Origin: Iris pallida
Taxonomy: Eukaryota > Streptophyta > Magnoliopsida > Asparagales > Iridaceae
Direction of reading: 5' to 3'
Assembly: GCA_029216955.1 (NCBI GenBank)
Contig: JANAVB010015600.1
Span: 35,106,346 to 35,170,345, forward strand
Length of the DNA stretch: 64,000 bases
This document shows positions 60,706 to 64,000 of the stretch, piece after piece (the first letter of the stretch is position 1; each line of letters opens with the position of its first letter). The position numbers and the translations under genes were made by a program. The notes under the pieces are model-generated. The model was not told the origin of the DNA, did not search any database, and saw only the letters and a program-made list of their open reading frames with translations.

Positions 60706-63700
60706 TTGTCACTACCACATTTTTAATTTGAGAGTATTTTTGTCATTTTTGAATTATTTGAATTTAATATATTTATTTAGGAATTTTTAAATAATTTAAT
60801 TGAATGATGTGATTTAAATACTAATATAATTATTGCCTTGTGATTTTGGTTAGCCTAACCTAGTTTGGACCTAACCTAGATGGGTCATAACTAACTTAGT
60901 GAGCCACTTTGATAATTAGATGGTTTGGTTAAGGGGTTAAGTCAAGTCTAGTTATGGTTAAGTGATTTGCAAAAGACTAAGAAAGAGCCTTTTATTCTAG
61001 ACCACACAATACCCTTGATTTATTCCTAGCCATAGGATAAAACTTAAAAACCCTAACCCTAACTTTTATGACCAGCCAGGACCCCCCTTGCCTATATAAT
61101 GTCTCTATGGGGATTTGTGCCTCTTTCTTTAATAGTTCTTCATTTTCTTAAGGAATAGGTAAGCCTCCATTAATTCCTTCCTAGTTTAATCAATAGGACT
61201 CCTTTTTTATTGGGATTTCTTCCATTATGATCTAATCAATGTTTTATTACTGATGGTGGAGTCAAATCTCAGATTTGCATCAATTTGGGGATTTTGGGTG
61301 ACTTTGAAGAACTCCTTGGAAGAGACTTTTTGTGTTGAAGAACACCCATAGGTACATTCTATTCCACCCATTAAAACTAGGTTTAAATTGCATATTCATC
61401 TAGCCCTAGGTGTCCTGGTTCTGTAGGTATAGGATTTTCCAAGTTTCGTATCCTGTACGTGTCCGTATCGGACACGTATCAGAGACAGGCGCAGGTGTTC
61501 GACGAAATGCCACAAAGGGCATTTCGTTCGAGTTTTCAAATTGTGTTTGAATAGGAATTTAGGTTTTTGTGTCGCTTACACGATTTTGATAGGTGGTTTT
61601 GAGTCGTGTTCGAGTCACAATGGACTCACGGACACGGTCGCGCGCGCCTGGGCGCACTGTCCTGCTACCCGCAGGGTCGTGCGACCCGTACAAGACACGT
61701 GGGCACGTGCCTTTGGACGTGGAGCTTGGGGCAGTGTCTGACACGATAGTCCCCAAGTCTCGTGTCACTTGGTGGCATGTCGTGTGCGTGCGGACACATG
61801 CACAGGCCAACCGAGCTCGTGTAGCCTCGTGTGCACGTGTGCATTGGTGTGGACACATCTGTGTCTGGTTTCTGGACACGAAATTGAGTGTATGACACGT
61901 GCACACACTAAATATTCATTACCAACCTAAATTCTATTGTTTAGTTGTTGTTTTAACTATGGGAATGGGGAATCCCCATTCGACTGATACACATTGTGTC
62001 AGTGAGCTTTTGAACTGTTCCTATTTTATTTCCTGTGTTTAAACCTTGTAAATTAGTGGTAAATTGATTTCTAAATTAGGTCCTAATCATCCCCTAATCT
62101 CGGTTAGTATAAACTATTCATTATGATGGGGAAATCGATTGTGGGTTGAGTATTTACAGAAATCTGAGATTATGTGGTATCAGTGAAATGTTTACTGTTT
62201 TGTTTCTGTTCGATATCGTTTAATGGTTAATAACATGTTTTATGTGATGTTTTAATCTACTACACATTAACATCATGTTTAGGACTGTTAGGATGTATAT
62301 AACCTGAGTTTTGTATTATGATGTTGAACAATGGTCACATGAATTGATTTCCTATTCCTATGTTTATACAAACCTGAGATGAACTGACCACATAAAACCT
62401 GAGAACTTCACTTAGTAATTTACTGTTGGATGATAATCTGAGATTGCATTACCTGTCATTGATTCACAATGAGATGGAATCTTGAGTACCCCATTGACTA
62501 GTGCATACATTCCTGTCATATTTTCCTGCATATGTTACAAAACACACACTGAATCCTATTCCTGAAAACACATGTTTCTGTCATGCATTGCCTACACTAT
62601 TGTAATACCAATCACATAACTTCCTGTTTCCCTGTACACTCACATCCTATCACACAGGTTCACAACCACAGAAATCTGAGATAGTGTAGGATTAATATGT
62701 TATGAATTCCCTTCCTTTTTACTGGGTTTGTTTTGATAAAGAACCTGGGATTGATTGTGATGGAATGCAACTATGAAACTACATTTCATTCCCTGTTAAC
62801 ATTGCAGTCCATAGACACATACATTCCTGTCACACACAGGAATTGGTATCACTGTTTTAACTGAATCCTGAAATTCATTGGGAAACCTGAGATGGAGGAA
62901 AATTGGGATGAACTGAACTGTATCTACATACAAAATCTGAGATTCTAGTTATTCACTATTAATTACTTCCTAAAAAATTTTCCTATGACTGAACATATAC
63001 ACATATATCCCAACACACCATGTCACTTAATTTTCCTGAACACTGTTAAATTCCTGATATTAAGATTCAATGTATACACACACACTGCATACTTATTTCC
63101 TGCACATATAGAAATCTGAGAACACATGAACACTTCACTGATTTCTGATTTCCCTATACACACACAATTCTCTACACATCACACACACATGTTTTCACTC
63201 ATAACACACACACATTTATATGCACCCTATATATATGTATAAATATATATAGATAATTCCTAACCTATATGTGTGTGTGTGCAATTATATATGTTTATGT
63301 GGGTAAATGGATATACTAGCCTATGTGTTGTGTGATAGCTCATGTGCTAGGTACATGTCTATATGTATATAAGGATATACATATACATTCATATATGATA
63401 GTAGTATATATTTTATATGTGGTATTGGCCTAGGGTGTGTCTATTAGACTAGTAGGGGCTTAGTTAGGCTGTTTAGTCTTAGTTAAGCCTAGTTAGACTT
63501 GTTAGACCTAGTTTGACCACAGTTGACCTAGGTTTGACTTCTTGGTTGACCAGGGTTGACCAAGAGTTGACTTTGACCTAGTTTGACCTAGACTCATGTA
63601 GAATGCATGGTAGAGCTTTATTTTATCATTTATACTTGTTGTGACTTGTGCTGTTCTGATTAGGAGCCAGACACCACTCCTCGGACAGTATATTCACCTT

Positions 63701-64000
63701 GGACATTCAGATAGCAGGCGAGTACATTCTCTGATCATTTCATATTATGTTTAGGATTATATTTCCTGATTTAGACTATCTTACTTGATGCTGACACGTT
63801 GGAACACGGATTAGTACTATATGGATCCCTTCATGAGATGTTATCCTTCTCGGGAGCATCAGATACTTTTGACCAGTGTGTTTCACTTACATCACGTATC
63901 TTATGCTTCTATTATCATGAATCTTCGGGAATCAGCTAGTGACTCATGTACCCTCATGATCACCGAGCCTTCACGAATCAATTCATGAATCACCCTATAC
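60706..64000 (+). repeat. 3' LTR of right TekB copy, runs off the window
   Basis: Starts TGTCACTACCACATTTTT. Homologous to 47525-43649 reversed: telo-box at 61049-61063, TATATAA near 61095, CACGTG-rich part 61440-61900, CA/TG-rich middle, W-box cluster at 63513-63588, and GATTCATGA-type motifs near the edge. About 580 bp of LTR should follow beyond the window. Confidence 0.85.
63513..63588 (+). promoter_or_regulatory. W-box cluster (right TekB LTR)
   Basis: TTGACC or TTGACT eight times in 76 bp, on the same strand. The left LTR keeps five at the matching place. Confidence 0.6.

Overview
The window is plant repeat DNA. It consists almost entirely of nested, mutated Ty3/gypsy LTR retrotransposons, and I found no host gene, tRNA, rRNA or CRISPR array. 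The large size of the elements, the plant-type gag/pol motifs, the TATAAATA promoters in the LTRs, telo-boxes and G-boxes all point to a flowering plant with a repeat-rich genome. The species cannot be named from the sequence.

Layout. (1) 1-2079: the 5' end of a reverse-strand Tat/Ogre-like element (family B: LTR, primer site, ORF1). (2) 2793-25495: a nest of Tat/Ogre-like elements of family A. An outer copy (LTR, primer site, ORF1, gag) is interrupted at a GAGGG site. The nest then holds a 1.1 kb LTR, a short gag/protease fragment, a second nearly complete internal region (ORF1, gag, protease, RT, two RNase H domains, integrase, then a 2.9 kb tail), two LTRs in tandem, and the rest of the outer gag-pol up to a 13-N gap. 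(3) 25509-30760: a reverse gypsy gag/protease remnant and its 3.2 kb LTR with a minisatellite. (4) 30761-41853: a Tekay/Del-type element (TekA) with a truncated 5' LTR, one gag-pol frame broken by four TAG codons, and a full 3' LTR. (5) 41854-43648: an LTR tail of family TekC and a short fragment of a third ORF1-bearing element (C). (6) 43649-64000: two diverged copies of another Tekay family (TekB) joined head-to-head at a 9-bp foldback. The left copy carries a 4.2 kb solo LTR (TSD GAGAG) and a 508-bp hAT-like MITE (TSD CCAATAAA).

Most notable biology. The tail of the family A element carries three antisense transcription units, each with its own TATAAATA box. One is a well-formed two-exon gene whose exons join in frame through a 329-nt intron. 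Families A and B each use their own short motif (TTTACGC in A, CATGCGGC in B). The motif is repeated many times in the LTR, and again, paired with its reverse complement as small hairpins, inside the ORF1 coding region. ORF1 in three families starts on an ATG that overlaps the tRNA primer-binding site. The TekB family has a conserved GT-AG intron of about 97 nt inside the integrase C-terminus.

Decay. Most in-frame stops whose ancestral codon can be inferred are CAG to TAG, as expected from deamination of methylated CHG sites. No sense-strand polyprotein here is intact. The antisense frames of the family A tail are intact.
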